NCBI RefSeq assembly: GCF_039778605.1 | Contig: NZ_CP156060.1 | Span: 1,984,001 to 2,048,000 of the forward strand | Length of the DNA stretch: 64,000 nucleotides | Origin: Flavobacterium sp. WV_118_3 | GTDB lineage: Bacteria > Bacteroidota > Bacteroidia > Flavobacteriales > Flavobacteriaceae | Direction of reading: 5' to 3' | Shown here: in pieces, positions 24,675 through 33,176 of the stretch | Numbering within the stretch: position 1 is the stretch's first letter | How the letters are laid out: each line of letters opens with the position of its first letter | Position numbers and translations under genes: made by a program | Notes under the pieces: generated by a model | What the model saw: only the letters and a program-made list of their open reading frames with translations | Database searches by the model: none | What the model was told of the DNA's origin: nothing

Positions 24675-26372
24675 ATGCAAGATATCCCACAAACAAATAC
24701 CGAGATCGCAACCGGCAACAATACACTACCTAAATTATGGTGGAAAAACTCAGAAAGCGAACAAATCTTAAACCGGGGGTACCTTTTAAAAGGAGAAACT
24801 GTAGAAGGTGCTATTGACCGGATTTGTAGCGCTGCGGCGCGTCGTTTGTTCCGCCCGGAACTAAAAGAATCGTTCCAGGAAATGATTGAACGCGGTTGGA
24901 TGAGTATCAGTTCACCGGTTTGGGCCAATATGGGAACCGAAAGAGGTTTGCCGATCTCCTGTTTTAATGTACACGTTCCCGATCATATCGAAGGAATTAC
25001 CCATAAATTGGGCGAAGTGATCATGCAAACCAAAATCGGAGGCGGTACTTCGGGTTATTTCGGAGAGTTACGCGAACGCGGCAGTGCCGTAACCGACAAT
25101 GGAAAAAGTAGCGGTTCTGTTAGTTTTATGAAACTATTCGACACTGCTATGGATACCATTTCTCAGGGCGGTGTTCGCCGAGGTGCTTTTGCTGCTTATC
25201 TTGATATTGATCATCCAGATATCGAAGAGTTTTTAAAAATTAAAAATATCGGAAATCCAATTCAAAATCTGTTTACCGGAGTTTGCGTACCGGATTACTG
25301 GATGCAGGAAATGATTGACGGTGATACCGAAAAACGCCATGTTTGGGCCAAAGTACTCGAAAGCCGTCAGCAAAAAGGACTTCCGTATATTTTCTTTTCC
25401 GATAATGTGAATAAAAATAAACCGCAGGTTTATAAAGATCTCAACATGCGTATCAATGCCAGTAATCTGTGTAGTGAAATCATGTTGCCGTCTACAAAAG
25501 ATGAATCGTTTATCTGCTGCCTGTCGTCGATGAATCTGGAATTATATGAAGAATGGAAAGATACCGAAGCCGTTAAACTGGCTATTTTTTTCCTGGATGC
25601 CGTATTACAGGAGTTTATCGAAAAAACGGAAGGAAATTATTACCTGACCGCTGCGAACAAATTCGCGAAAAGACACCGAGCTTTAGGGCTAGGTGTACTA
25701 GGTTGGCATTCGTACCTGCAAAAGAACATGATTCCGTTTGAAGGTATGGAAGCCAAAATGAAAACCACCGAAATTTTCAAACATATCAGTGATAAAGCCG
25801 ATAAGGCGACTCAGGAATTGGCGCGTATTTACGGTGAACCGGAATTACTAAAAGGATACGGCCGTCGTAATACCACAACGTTGGCTATTGCTCCTACGAC
25901 GTCTTCTTCGGCCATTTTGGGACAAACCTCTCCTGGAATCGAACCGTTTAGCAGTAACTATTATAAAGCCGGACTTTCTAAAGGGAATTTTATGCGTAAA
26001 AATAAATACCTTAAAAAACTATTGGAAGAAAAAGGACTGGATAACGAAGAAATCTGGCGCGGTATTATGCTAAATGGCGGTAGCGTGCAACATATCACGG
26101 AATTGACACAACAAGAAAAAGATGTCTTTAAAACGTTTAAAGAAATCAGTCAGTTGGAGATTATCCAACAAGCAGCTATCCGTCAGAAGTTTGTGGATCA
26201 GGCGCAAAGTCTAAACCTGAATATTCCATCGGAATTGCCTATCAAAGAGGTCAATAGTCTGCTGATTGAAGCCTGGAAACTGGGAGTTAAAACCTTGTAT
26301 TACCAACGCAGTCAAAGTGTTTCCAAAGAGTTTATCACCAACCTGGTAAGTTGTAGTAGCTGCGAATCATAA
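24675..26372 (+). CDS. nrdA: Ribonucleotide reductase, class I, large (alpha) subunit
   Basis: About 565 residues from the ATG at 24675; a TTG two codons earlier is less likely. Catalytic features: Cys in ISCFNVHV, the Asn-Cys-Glu loop in ASNLCSEIMLP, the partner Cys in FICCLSS, and the tyrosine pair in TLYYQRS that carries the radical. The C-terminal tail ends in CSSCES, the redox-active CxxC re-reduced by thioredoxin or glutaredoxin. The chain starts directly at the catalytic barrel region and shows no ATP-cone, so overall dATP inhibition would have to come from elsewhere or be absent. A terminator follows 34 bp later. Confidence 0.95.
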   Translation: MQDIPQTNTEIATGNNTLPKLWWKNSESEQILNRGYLLKGETVEGAIDRICSAAARRLFRPELKESFQEMIERGWMSISSPVWANMGTERGLPISCFNVHVPDHIEGITHKLGEVIMQTKIGGGTSGYFGELRERGSAVTDNGKSSGSVSFMKLFDTAMDTISQGGVRRGAFAAYLDIDHPDIEEFLKIKNIGNPIQNLFTGVCVPDYWMQEMIDGDTEKRHVWAKVLESRQQKGLPYIFFSDNVNKNKPQVYKDLNMRINASNLCSEIMLPSTKDESFICCLSSMNLELYEEWKDTEAVKLAIFFLDAVLQEFIEKTEGNYYLTAANKFAKRHRALGLGVLGWHSYLQKNMIPFEGMEAKMKTTEIFKHISDKADKATQELARIYGEPELLKGYGRRNTTTLAIAPTTSSSAILGQTSPGIEPFSSNYYKAGLSKGNFMRKNKYLKKLLEEKGLDNEEIWRGIMLNGGSVQHITELTQQEKDVFKTFKEISQLEIIQQAAIRQKFVDQAQSLNLNIPSELPIKEVNSLLIEAWKLGVKTLYYQRSQSVSKEFITNLVSCSSCES

Positions 26373-26405
26373 GACATCATAGAAACCATCAGGTTTTCCA
26401 TTTCA

Positions 26406-26442
26406 AAAAGGACTTTATTAATGCTAATAAAGTCCTTTTTTT
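26406..26442 (+). terminator. Terminator of the nrdBA operon
   Basis: AAAAGGACTTTATT and AATAAAGTCCTTTT form a long stem around a six-base loop, followed by a T-run. Confidence 0.88.
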
Positions 26443-26487
26443 GACCTTTGTCACAAATCCATCCTAAAAACATCCGTCATATCATTA

Positions 26488-26503
26488 AAACATCATATGT
26501 TTG
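26488..26503 (+). promoter_or_regulatory. Operator and -7 box of the GntR gene
   Basis: AAACATCATATGTTT (26488-26502) is an inverted repeat, AAACAT-N3-ATGTTT. It overlaps TATGTTTG (26496-26503), a perfect TAnnTTTG -7 element. A near-identical palindrome lies before the exporter gene at 27194-27208. FadR-subfamily regulators bind short palindromes of this type, so self-repression is likely. Confidence 0.6.
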
Positions 26504-26518
26504 TACAAAATAAAGCGT

Positions 26519-27160
26519 ATGAAACTGTATACCAAAATTATCAACAGTATTAAAGAAGATATCGCGAACGGAGTTTACCAACCTGGTGAAAAAATTCCTG
26601 CCGAACCAGAATTAATGCAAAAATATGGCGTGGGACGCTCGACCATACGGGAAGCGATTAAAACACTGGCCATCTCGGGAATCCTTAAAGTAAAACAGGG
26701 TTCCGGTACTACTGTGACCAGCAATTACCAGGAACTAAATATGGAACAACGCTTGCAACGGGCTGATTTTAAAGATGTCAATGCCGTTCGAAAACTGTTG
26801 GAAGAAGAAATCATACGCCTCGCAACTGCCAACCGGACAGAAATACAACTGACCGAAATAACTCAATGTCTGGAACGTCGAAAAACAGCCATACTCGCCG
26901 AAAACCCAGAGGAATGTGCCAATGCCGATATCGATTTTCATATGGCGATTGCTTTTGCCTCCGGAAATAAGGTACTCGCCGAATTATACTATGGTTTTAC
27001 CGTGATTCTGCGCAATTTCTTTGCTGCCCGCGAGCCGAAAGGGATCAGTCAGTTTGCGATGAACCATCACCTGCACGAACAGTTGCTGGAAGCACTAAAA
27101 TCACAACAGGAAGCCGCCGGAATCGCTACACTCCGAAAAATACTGGATCAAAATCAGTAA
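26519..27160 (+). CDS. GntR/FadR-family transcriptional regulator
   Basis: About 213 residues from the ATG at 26519; a TTG at 26501 lies inside the -7 box and is rejected. The N-terminal winged helix reads IKEDIANGVYQPGEKIPAEPEL, then VGRSTIREAIKTLAISGILKVKQGSGT. The C-terminal all-helical FCD domain includes RKLLEEEIIRLA, NADIDFHMAIAFASGN and HHLHEQLLEAL, with Asp and His residues placed as in metal-binding FCD domains. These regulators respond to carboxylic acids. It precedes the TauE/DUF1634 pair, and both transcription starts share a palindrome, so it most likely controls that exporter and itself. Confidence 0.9.
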   Translation: MKLYTKIINSIKEDIANGVYQPGEKIPAEPELMQKYGVGRSTIREAIKTLAISGILKVKQGSGTTVTSNYQELNMEQRLQRADFKDVNAVRKLLEEEIIRLATANRTEIQLTEITQCLERRKTAILAENPEECANADIDFHMAIAFASGNKVLAELYYGFTVILRNFFAAREPKGISQFAMNHHLHEQLLEALKSQQEAAGIATLRKILDQNQ

Positions 27161-27193
27161 ACTCCGGTGTTAAAATTAGTCCAAAAAAAACCA

Positions 27194-27229
27194 AAACATC
27201 ATACGTTTAAATAAAAGAGCGTATGTTTG
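27194..27229 (+). promoter_or_regulatory. Operator and -7 box before the TauE gene
   Basis: AAACATCATACGTTT (27194-27208) matches the GntR upstream palindrome with one change. Downstream, GTATGTTTG contains a further half site and a perfect -7 element TATGTTTG (27222-27229). CATACG (27200-27205) and CGTATG (27220-27225) also pair as a wider inverted repeat. Confidence 0.6.
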
Positions 27230-27267
27230 CACAAAATTAACGTGATTACGAATTAAAACCTCTTCTT

Positions 27268-28101
27268 ATGTCTGTACTAACCTTTACCCTAATCCTTTTA
27301 TTAGGTGCCTATCTGGCTGGTCTTTTGGGATCGTTAACCGGTTTGGGCGGTGGTGTTGTCGTTATTCCCCTATTAACACTGGCTTTTGGTGTGGATATCC
27401 GTTATGCTATCGGAGCGGCTTTACTGGCTTCAATCGCCACCTCATCGGGATCGGCCAGTGCCTATGTAAAAGAAGGAATTACCAATATCCGGCTGGGTAT
27501 GTTTCTCGAAATTGCTACTACCATTGGAGCCGTTATCGGTGCGTTGATAGCCGTGTATACGCCTACCAATACGATTGCCATTTTATTTGGATGCGTCCTG
27601 ATTTTCTCTGCTGCGATGACTTTACGAAAAAAAAATCAATCCGCTTTGACCGAAGGAAGTCCGCTTTCTTATAAACTGAAATTAAACAGTACGTATCCCA
27701 CTCCAAACGGGGAAGTTCCGTATAAACTCAAAAATATCGGAGCCGGTTTTTCAATTATGACCGTAGCCGGTGTACTTTCGGGTTTACTGGGAATTGGTTC
27801 CGGCGCTTTAAAAGTATTAGCGATGGATGCGACCATGCATATCCCATTTAAAGTGAGTACGACCACGAGTAACTTTATGATTGGTGTTACGGCCGCAGCG
27901 AGTGCTGTTGTTTACTTACAACGAGGTTATATGGATCCTGGAATTGCTTTTCCGGTGATCATCGGTGTATTGGCCGGTGCTTTTACAGGTTCGAAACTCC
28001 TCACCCGAATGGATCCGAAAGTATTGCGAATTATTTTCTGTGTGGCGATCACTTTTGTCGCATTGGAAATGATTTATAACGGTTATCACCATAAATTTTA
28101 A
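27268..28101 (+). CDS. TauE/SafE-family membrane exporter
   Basis: 277 residues with about eight predicted membrane segments arranged as two related halves. Each half opens with a glycine-rich loop: LLGSLTGLGGGVVVIPLL near residue 20 and VLSGLLGIGSGALKVLAM near residue 170, both characteristic of the sulfite exporter TauE/SafE family. Members move sulfite, sulfoacetate or other organic anions across the inner membrane. The GntR regulator upstream and the DUF1634 gene 11 bp downstream suggest an inducible anion-efflux unit. The substrate is unknown. Confidence 0.9.
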   Translation: MSVLTFTLILLLGAYLAGLLGSLTGLGGGVVVIPLLTLAFGVDIRYAIGAALLASIATSSGSASAYVKEGITNIRLGMFLEIATTIGAVIGALIAVYTPTNTIAILFGCVLIFSAAMTLRKKNQSALTEGSPLSYKLKLNSTYPTPNGEVPYKLKNIGAGFSIMTVAGVLSGLLGIGSGALKVLAMDATMHIPFKVSTTTSNFMIGVTAAASAVVYLQRGYMDPGIAFPVIIGVLAGAFTGSKLLTRMDPKVLRIIFCVAITFVALEMIYNGYHHKF

Positions 28102-28112
28102 AACAACGCCTT

Positions 28113-28499
28113 ATGAAAAAACATATTTCAGATACCGATGTACAGCAACTGGTGGGAAAAGTGTTGCGTTATGGTGTTTTAACGGCTTGTTTTCTGGCCA
28201 TTGCCGGTGGTGTTGCCTACCTGTTACATCATGGCGGGTCGACCGTTCCTTCCTATCATACTTTCCAGGGAGAAGGTGCAGCATATACCACTTTCGAAGG
28301 GATTCTTAAAGGTGCAATGGCATTAAATCCTACCGAGATCATACAGTTTGGCGTTTTGGCATTGATTGCAACACCAATCCTGCGTGTGGTACTCTCGCTA
28401 TTTGCTTTTATTCTTGAAAGGGACAAAATGTATATCGTCATTACACTAATCGTTCTCAGTATTATTATGACCAGCATTTTTGGTGGATTAAAGGTATAA
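28113..28499 (+). CDS. DUF1634 small membrane protein
   Basis: 128 residues with three membrane segments: about 20-40, 78-98 and 105-125. The pattern VLRYGVLTACFLAIAGGVAYL at the start and FGVLALIATPILRVVLSLFAF in the middle matches DUF1634. Genes of this family very often stand directly after TauE/SafE exporters, as here with an 11-bp gap, so it is probably a partner or accessory subunit. Confidence 0.85.
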   Translation: MKKHISDTDVQQLVGKVLRYGVLTACFLAIAGGVAYLLHHGGSTVPSYHTFQGEGAAYTTFEGILKGAMALNPTEIIQFGVLALIATPILRVVLSLFAFILERDKMYIVITLIVLSIIMTSIFGGLKV

Positions 28500-28523
28500 T
28501 ACAACACGAATTTAACATCTCTT

Positions 28524-28545
28524 TACCTTTGAATTGGTATATTTG
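28524..28545 (+). promoter_or_regulatory. Candidate -7 elements of the aldo/keto reductase gene
   Basis: Two perfect TAnnTTTG boxes, TACCTTTG (28524-28531) and TATATTTG (28538-28545), lie 33-50 bp before the ATG. Neither has a clear TTG at the usual distance. Confidence 0.45.
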
Positions 28546-28577
28546 AATTGATCATAAATCTATAAATCACAACCATT

Positions 28578-29429
28578 ATGCATAACAGCATTCCAGATTA
28601 TACGCTTAATAACGGGGTTACCATTCCGGAAATTGGTTTCGGAACCTGGCAAACACCCGATGGAGCAACCGCAGTACTGGCTGTAAAATCGGCTTTGGAA
28701 AACGGATATCGTCATATCGATACCGCTGCGATCTACGGAAACGAAAAAAGTATTGGTCAGGCGATTGCCGATTCAGGAATCGACCGTAAAGAATTGTTTA
28801 TTACCAGTAAGCTTTGGAATTCGGAACGTGGTTACGAAAGCACTTTAAAAGCGTTTGACAAAACGTTAAGCGATTTACAAACGGATTACCTGGATCTCTA
28901 TCTGATTCACTGGCCGGCTAACGCCAAACAATTTCCCGACTGGAAACAGAAAAATGCCGATACCTGGCGTGCTTTCGAAAAATTATATCAGGACGGAAAA
29001 ATCAAAGCCATCGGACTGAGTAATTTTATGGTACATCACCTGGAAGCCTTATTGGAAACGGCTACCGTAAAACCGGTGATCAACCAAATCGAATACCATC
29101 CGGGTTATCTACAGACGGAAGTTGTGGCATTTTGTAAAGCAAACGACATTTTGATCGAAGCCTGGTCGCCACTGGGAACCGGAAAAATGCTTAACGATCC
29201 TACTTTATTGGAAATCGCATCAAATTACAATGTTTCGGTGGCACAATTGTGTATCCGCTGGTGTTTACAAAACGGAACCCTGCCATTACCGAAATCGGTT
29301 ACTCCGGAGCGAATCAAGCAAAATCTAAATGTATACCATTTCGAAATTTCGGAAAGCGATATGAGACGTATCGATGCCCTGCCTTATATTGGCGGATCGG
29401 GCTTACTTCCCGACGAAGTGGCTTTCTAG
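28578..29429 (+). CDS. Aldo/keto reductase
   Basis: 283 residues, the usual size for the AKR5-type 2,5-diketogluconate/methylglyoxal reductases. The catalytic tetrad is present: Asp48 and Tyr53 in HIDTAAIYGNE, Lys78 in ITSKLW and His111 in YLIHWP. The NADPH-binding end carries LPLPKSVTPERIKQNL, the KS...R motif that selects NADPH. It reduces small aldehydes or ketones in the cytoplasm. It stands alone, and a bidirectional terminator separates it from the convergent DapB-like gene. Confidence 0.92.
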   Translation: MHNSIPDYTLNNGVTIPEIGFGTWQTPDGATAVLAVKSALENGYRHIDTAAIYGNEKSIGQAIADSGIDRKELFITSKLWNSERGYESTLKAFDKTLSDLQTDYLDLYLIHWPANAKQFPDWKQKNADTWRAFEKLYQDGKIKAIGLSNFMVHHLEALLETATVKPVINQIEYHPGYLQTEVVAFCKANDILIEAWSPLGTGKMLNDPTLLEIASNYNVSVAQLCIRWCLQNGTLPLPKSVTPERIKQNLNVYHFEISESDMRRIDALPYIGGSGLLPDEVAF

Positions 29430-29437
29430 CTAACTAT

Positions 29438-29464
29438 AGCCCTGATCGGTAACCGATCAGGGCT
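29438..29464. terminator. Bidirectional terminator between aldo/keto reductase and DapB-like genes
   Basis: AGCCCTGATCGGT and ACCGATCAGGGCT form a perfect 13-bp stem with almost no loop, followed by ACTTTTAT. It lies between two convergent genes. Confidence 0.85.
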
Positions 29465-29471
29465 ACTTTTA

Positions 29472-30272
29472 TCAATCCATTACGCTATCCAATCCTCTTT
29501 TAAAACCGGTAAAACTACTTACTTTTTTAATCGCCAGTATACCACCTTTTACGTAGGGTTCGGCTCCGGTTCCGGAATCATGACGGATCGTAAGTCGTTC
29601 GTCTGTAAGTCCGAAAATGGTTTCGACCGAAATGGTATAACTGGGCAAACGCAACGCATGTACGCGTACACCATTCATTTTGGCACCCCAAACTTCCGGT
29701 GGTCCTACCCGATCGGCTGCTGCAACTGTTTCATTCGGAACCTGTACTTCCGACAGTCTTTTTACCAGTTCGCGTACCGTACCGCTTGGCGCATCCACTT
29801 TTCGATCATCGGCATAATCGATCACTTCAAAATTCGGAATATACTTTGCTGCCATCTCCGAAAATTTCTGTAGTAAGACCGCTGTAATCGCAAAATTTCC
29901 CACGGCAAGTACCGCCACCTTATGTTCATCGGCCAGTGCCGCTATCGCATTATAATCCGCATCGGTTAGACCAGAAGTTCCGATTACTACATGAACACCT
30001 TTACGAATAGCCGTCATAACATTCGTTTTGGCGCTATCGGGTTGGGTAAATTCGACGAAAACATCACAGTTTACGGCATTCAATGCCTCCGAAGCGGTTT
30101 CATACACCGGAACTGGAGCCGTTTCCAATCCTAATAGCTCCGAAAGATTCTGCCCTTTTGCTTTTCTTGAAATTCCGGCAACCAATTCCAATTCCGGATC
30201 GGTTGCCACGCCACGGCTCAACGCTGAACCTGCCCATCCGGTGGCACCGGCTATACACACTTTTATTTTCAT
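29472..30272 (-). CDS. DapB-like reductase lacking the catalytic histidine pair
   Basis: 266 residues. The Rossmann start (VCIAGATGWAGSAL), EFTQPDSAKTNV, VHVVIGTSGLTDADY and KVDAPSGT (158-165) are DapB features. In classical 4-hydroxy-tetrahydrodipicolinate reductase, the segment before KVDAPSGT carries two adjacent histidines (159 and 160 in the E. coli enzyme). Here it reads DYADDRK, so these positions are Ala154 and Asp155. The binding lysine (Lys158) is kept. The protein therefore probably acts on a different substrate or by a different mechanism from lysine-pathway DapB. No lysine genes are nearby. Confidence 0.75.
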   Translation of the reverse strand: MKIKVCIAGATGWAGSALSRGVATDPELELVAGISRKAKGQNLSELLGLETAPVPVYETASEALNAVNCDVFVEFTQPDSAKTNVMTAIRKGVHVVIGTSGLTDADYNAIAALADEHKVAVLAVGNFAITAVLLQKFSEMAAKYIPNFEVIDYADDRKVDAPSGTVRELVKRLSEVQVPNETVAAADRVGPPEVWGAKMNGVRVHALRLPSYTISVETIFGLTDERLTIRHDSGTGAEPYVKGGILAIKKVSSFTGFKRGLDSVMD

Positions 30273-30474
30273 CGTTTTTTCTTTTAAAGTTACGGATTTT
30301 ACAGTAGCCGTATCCTCATTAAAAAAGTAACTTTTTATTTTTAAAACACATATTCTGTTTTCGGTTTTTGATCCAAATTATGTAATTTTAACTTGATATA
30401 ATTTCCAATTGCTATCCCGGAAATCATAAAAATCAATACTGCATAAAACACGATATAACTAAAAAATATTCATC

Positions 30475-31374
30475 ATGCCGATTCAAATTGTAACTGTAGC
30501 CGGAAGTGGTGTTTTGGGAGCGCAAATCGCATTTCAAACAGCATTCCACAGCTATACCGTAAATGTTTATGACATCAGCGAAGCACTACTGGAGAAAGCC
30601 AAAGTAACGTTTCAAAAACTGGGAGAAGCCTATGAGCAAGATCTGAAAGCAACGCCAGATCAAATTCAAAAAGCTATTGGAAACATTCGTTATTTTTCCG
30701 ATTTAGGTAAGGCAGTTGCCGACAGTGATCTGCTCATTGAAGCCATTCCTGAAAATCCGGAAATCAAAATTGATTTCTATCAAAAACTGGCTACCGTAGC
30801 GCCTCAAAAGACCATTTTTGCGTCGAACTCGTCCACCTTATTACCAAGCCAGTTTGCTGCTGCTACCGGCCGGCCGGAACGTTTTTTAGCATTACATTTT
30901 GCCAATGAAATATGGAAACACAATACTGCTGAAATCATGGGACATCCGGGAACCAGTTCTCAGGTTTTTGATACAGTTGTCGCTTTTGCTAAATCGATCG
31001 GAATGGTGGCTTTACCTTTACATAAAGAACAACCAGGTTATATTGTGAACTCTTTACTGGTACCTTTGTTGGGTGCCGGACTCGGACTTTTGGTAAAAGG
31101 TGTTGCCGACGTGGAAACCATCGATAAAACCTGGATGGTGGCAACCGGTGCGCCTGTTGGTCCTTTTGGCATTTTGGACGTTGTAGGAATTACTACGGCC
31201 TATAATATTAATAAAATTGCAGCCGAAAAGACCAAAAACGGTCACGAGCAAAAAGTGGTGGATTACCTCAAAACCCATTTTATCGATACCGGAAAACTGG
31301 GTGTCGCCACCGGTGAAGGATTTTATAAATACCCTAATCCGTCCTATCTTGATCCAGATTTTTTACACACCTGA
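30475..31374 (+). CDS. 3-hydroxyacyl-CoA dehydrogenase family protein
   Basis: 299 residues. The N-terminal NAD domain has VAGSGVLGAQIAFQTA (residues 8-23) and YDISEALLEKAK. The substrate part shows LIEAIPENPEIKIDFYQKL, FASNSSTLLPSQFA and LHFANEIW with the catalytic His, then a C-terminal helical domain with GPFGILDVVG. This is the short-chain 3-hydroxybutyryl-CoA dehydrogenase type, used in fatty-acid oxidation or butyrate metabolism. HFANEIW differs from the usual HFFNP, so the substrate may be unusual. Its stop codon lies inside a palindromic repeat (31367-31399). Confidence 0.87.
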   Translation: MPIQIVTVAGSGVLGAQIAFQTAFHSYTVNVYDISEALLEKAKVTFQKLGEAYEQDLKATPDQIQKAIGNIRYFSDLGKAVADSDLLIEAIPENPEIKIDFYQKLATVAPQKTIFASNSSTLLPSQFAAATGRPERFLALHFANEIWKHNTAEIMGHPGTSSQVFDTVVAFAKSIGMVALPLHKEQPGYIVNSLLVPLLGAGLGLLVKGVADVETIDKTWMVATGAPVGPFGILDVVGITTAYNINKIAAEKTKNGHEQKVVDYLKTHFIDTGKLGVATGEGFYKYPNPSYLDPDFLHT

Positions 31375-31399
31375 CAAGTTTCGAAAACCTGTCAGGTGT
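31367..31399. repeat. Palindromic repeat, copy 2
   Basis: ACACCTGACAAGTTT and AAACCTGTCAGGTGT flank a short centre, matching 17425-17457 with one changed base in the left arm. The TGA stop of the hydroxyacyl-CoA dehydrogenase (31372-31374) is inside the left arm. It sits between two convergent genes and may serve as their shared terminator. Confidence 0.78.
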
Positions 31400-31417
31400 A
31401 GGATCTGTCGGGGCTTG

Positions 31418-33121
31418 CTATTCTTTTATAATTTTTATCACTGCCGTTTTTGATCCGTTATCCGATAACTGTAGTATATAAATACCTTTTGTAAGCTCAC
31501 TAACATCAATCGATCCGGTTTCCGGACGAATGCTACCTCCGGCAACTTTTGTTCCTAGGATGCTGTATAAGGCATAGGTTGTAAAAACTTCCGGCTGGTT
31601 GATATACAATTGGTCTTTGGCCGGGTTTGGGTAGACTTTAATTTTATTCGTATTCCAATCGGTAGTACTCAATGGTTCGTAATAAAGTTTGGCCAGATAC
31701 AAATCGACATTATTTTCCGATTTTGTTACCAATTGGTTCCCAAAAGTCATTGTCGGATTATTAAAAGTACCGCAGATATAGATCTCGTTTTGCGATTTAC
31801 AATCGATATTTAATGTATTATTTGCGTTAAGTGAAGTGGCTTTTCTAGCCCAAACGGCTTCACCACCCGGAGTATATTTTACGACAAAAACGGCACCATC
31901 GGTCGGAACAGGATTCGTTAGTGTCACTCCGTTTCCAAAATTTAACTGGGTATTATTGTAGGTTCCCGCTGTATACAAGCTATTGTTTTCGTCAACATCT
32001 ATGGAATGAATCGTGTTAAATCCGGCTGTGGCAGTGGCCGCTTTAGCCCAAAGTACATTTCCACTCGGATCGTATTTTACAAGAAATTGTTGCGAACCAC
32101 CACTTGCACTCAATATTGCATCTCCAAAACTAACTATATTCGAAAAATAACCGGCCGCATATATATTGTTGTTTAAATCAGTTTTTACGGCCAGCGTACA
32201 GGTGCCGTTATCGTAACTGCTTCCGGCATTACGAGCCCAGATTTCGTTTCCGTTGCTGTCGTATTTCACCAGATACATGTTGAAATTATAATTATAGGTT
32301 GTGGTTTTTGTCAATGTTATTGTTCCAAAGCGAATCGTATTACAGCCAAAATGCCCTCCAACATATACATTACCATTCGTATCTACATCAAGCCCAAAGG
32401 GTATGATTCCCATGTAATGCGCATCATTACTTTGAGACGCTTTCGCCCAAAGGTAGTTCCCCTGACTATCCATTTTGGCAACATACGTTCTATACGATGA
32501 GCCCAAACCCGCACTGTTATAGTCTTCATAATTTAATGTGATCGCTCCCATCTGTATCGAAGGGGTATTAAAAAATCCCGTGAGATAAATATTTTCAGCA
32601 TTATCTGTTTTAATCATACGAATTACCGTTCCTGAAGAATCGTTGGTTACTTTTTTGGCAAAAATAAGGTTTCCGTTCGTGTCGAATTTTGCGATAAAAT
32701 TTCCGGCTACTCCGGATGGGTCGGCAGTTAAGGTAACGGAATCGAAGGTAATCGTATCTAAAAATCCACCGGCTATATAGAAATTGCCCGCTGTATCGGT
32801 TGTAATCGCGGTGGCCTGATCCACTCTCGGACCGCCATAGGCTTTGGCCCATACCACATTCCCCTGATTGTCGTATTTTACAATAGCAATATCCGAATAA
32901 TAATAGGATGGACTATCGTTGTATACGGTTATGTTTCCGAAGGTTATCGATGGTGTTATAAAATCGGTAATCACAATACTGTTTCCATTAGGATCGACTG
33001 CAGTAAATTGTTTTACGCTATTATAATGTATGCCCATACTACGAGCCCAATGCCAGTCGGGAACCTGTGAAAAGGCAATCTGCACACAAAATATGACTAT
33101 TAAAAGGGTAATTTTTCGCAT
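31418..33121 (-). CDS. T9SS-sorted beta-propeller protein, paralogue 3 of 3
   Basis: 567 residues: signal peptide MRKITLLIVIFCVQIAFSQ, then a series of SBBP-like beta-propeller repeats (IAIVKYDNQGNVVWAKAYGG, FIAKFDTNGNLIFAKKV and similar). These have the core KYD-x-GN-x-(V/L)WA(K/R). The last 80 residues form a type A sorting domain: KVYPNPAKDQLYIN and onward, then LTKGIYILQL and a basic end. It is exported by the type IX system to the cell surface. It is the last of three tandem copies separated by about 55 bp. The function of such propellers is not known; adhesion or carbohydrate binding is a guess. Confidence 0.87.
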   Translation of the reverse strand: MRKITLLIVIFCVQIAFSQVPDWHWARSMGIHYNSVKQFTAVDPNGNSIVITDFITPSITFGNITVYNDSPSYYYSDIAIVKYDNQGNVVWAKAYGGPRVDQATAITTDTAGNFYIAGGFLDTITFDSVTLTADPSGVAGNFIAKFDTNGNLIFAKKVTNDSSGTVIRMIKTDNAENIYLTGFFNTPSIQMGAITLNYEDYNSAGLGSSYRTYVAKMDSQGNYLWAKASQSNDAHYMGIIPFGLDVDTNGNVYVGGHFGCNTIRFGTITLTKTTTYNYNFNMYLVKYDSNGNEIWARNAGSSYDNGTCTLAVKTDLNNNIYAAGYFSNIVSFGDAILSASGGSQQFLVKYDPSGNVLWAKAATATAGFNTIHSIDVDENNSLYTAGTYNNTQLNFGNGVTLTNPVPTDGAVFVVKYTPGGEAVWARKATSLNANNTLNIDCKSQNEIYICGTFNNPTMTFGNQLVTKSENNVDLYLAKLYYEPLSTTDWNTNKIKVYPNPAKDQLYINQPEVFTTYALYSILGTKVAGGSIRPETGSIDVSELTKGIYILQLSDNGSKTAVIKIIKE

Positions 33122-33176
33122 CGTTATTTCTAATTATGATTATAACGATCGGACTTCTAAAGTCCGATACGGCTTG

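Noticed and set aside
29472..30272. Calling this gene dapB of the lysine pathway
   Set aside because: The catalytic histidine pair is replaced and no lysine genes are near.
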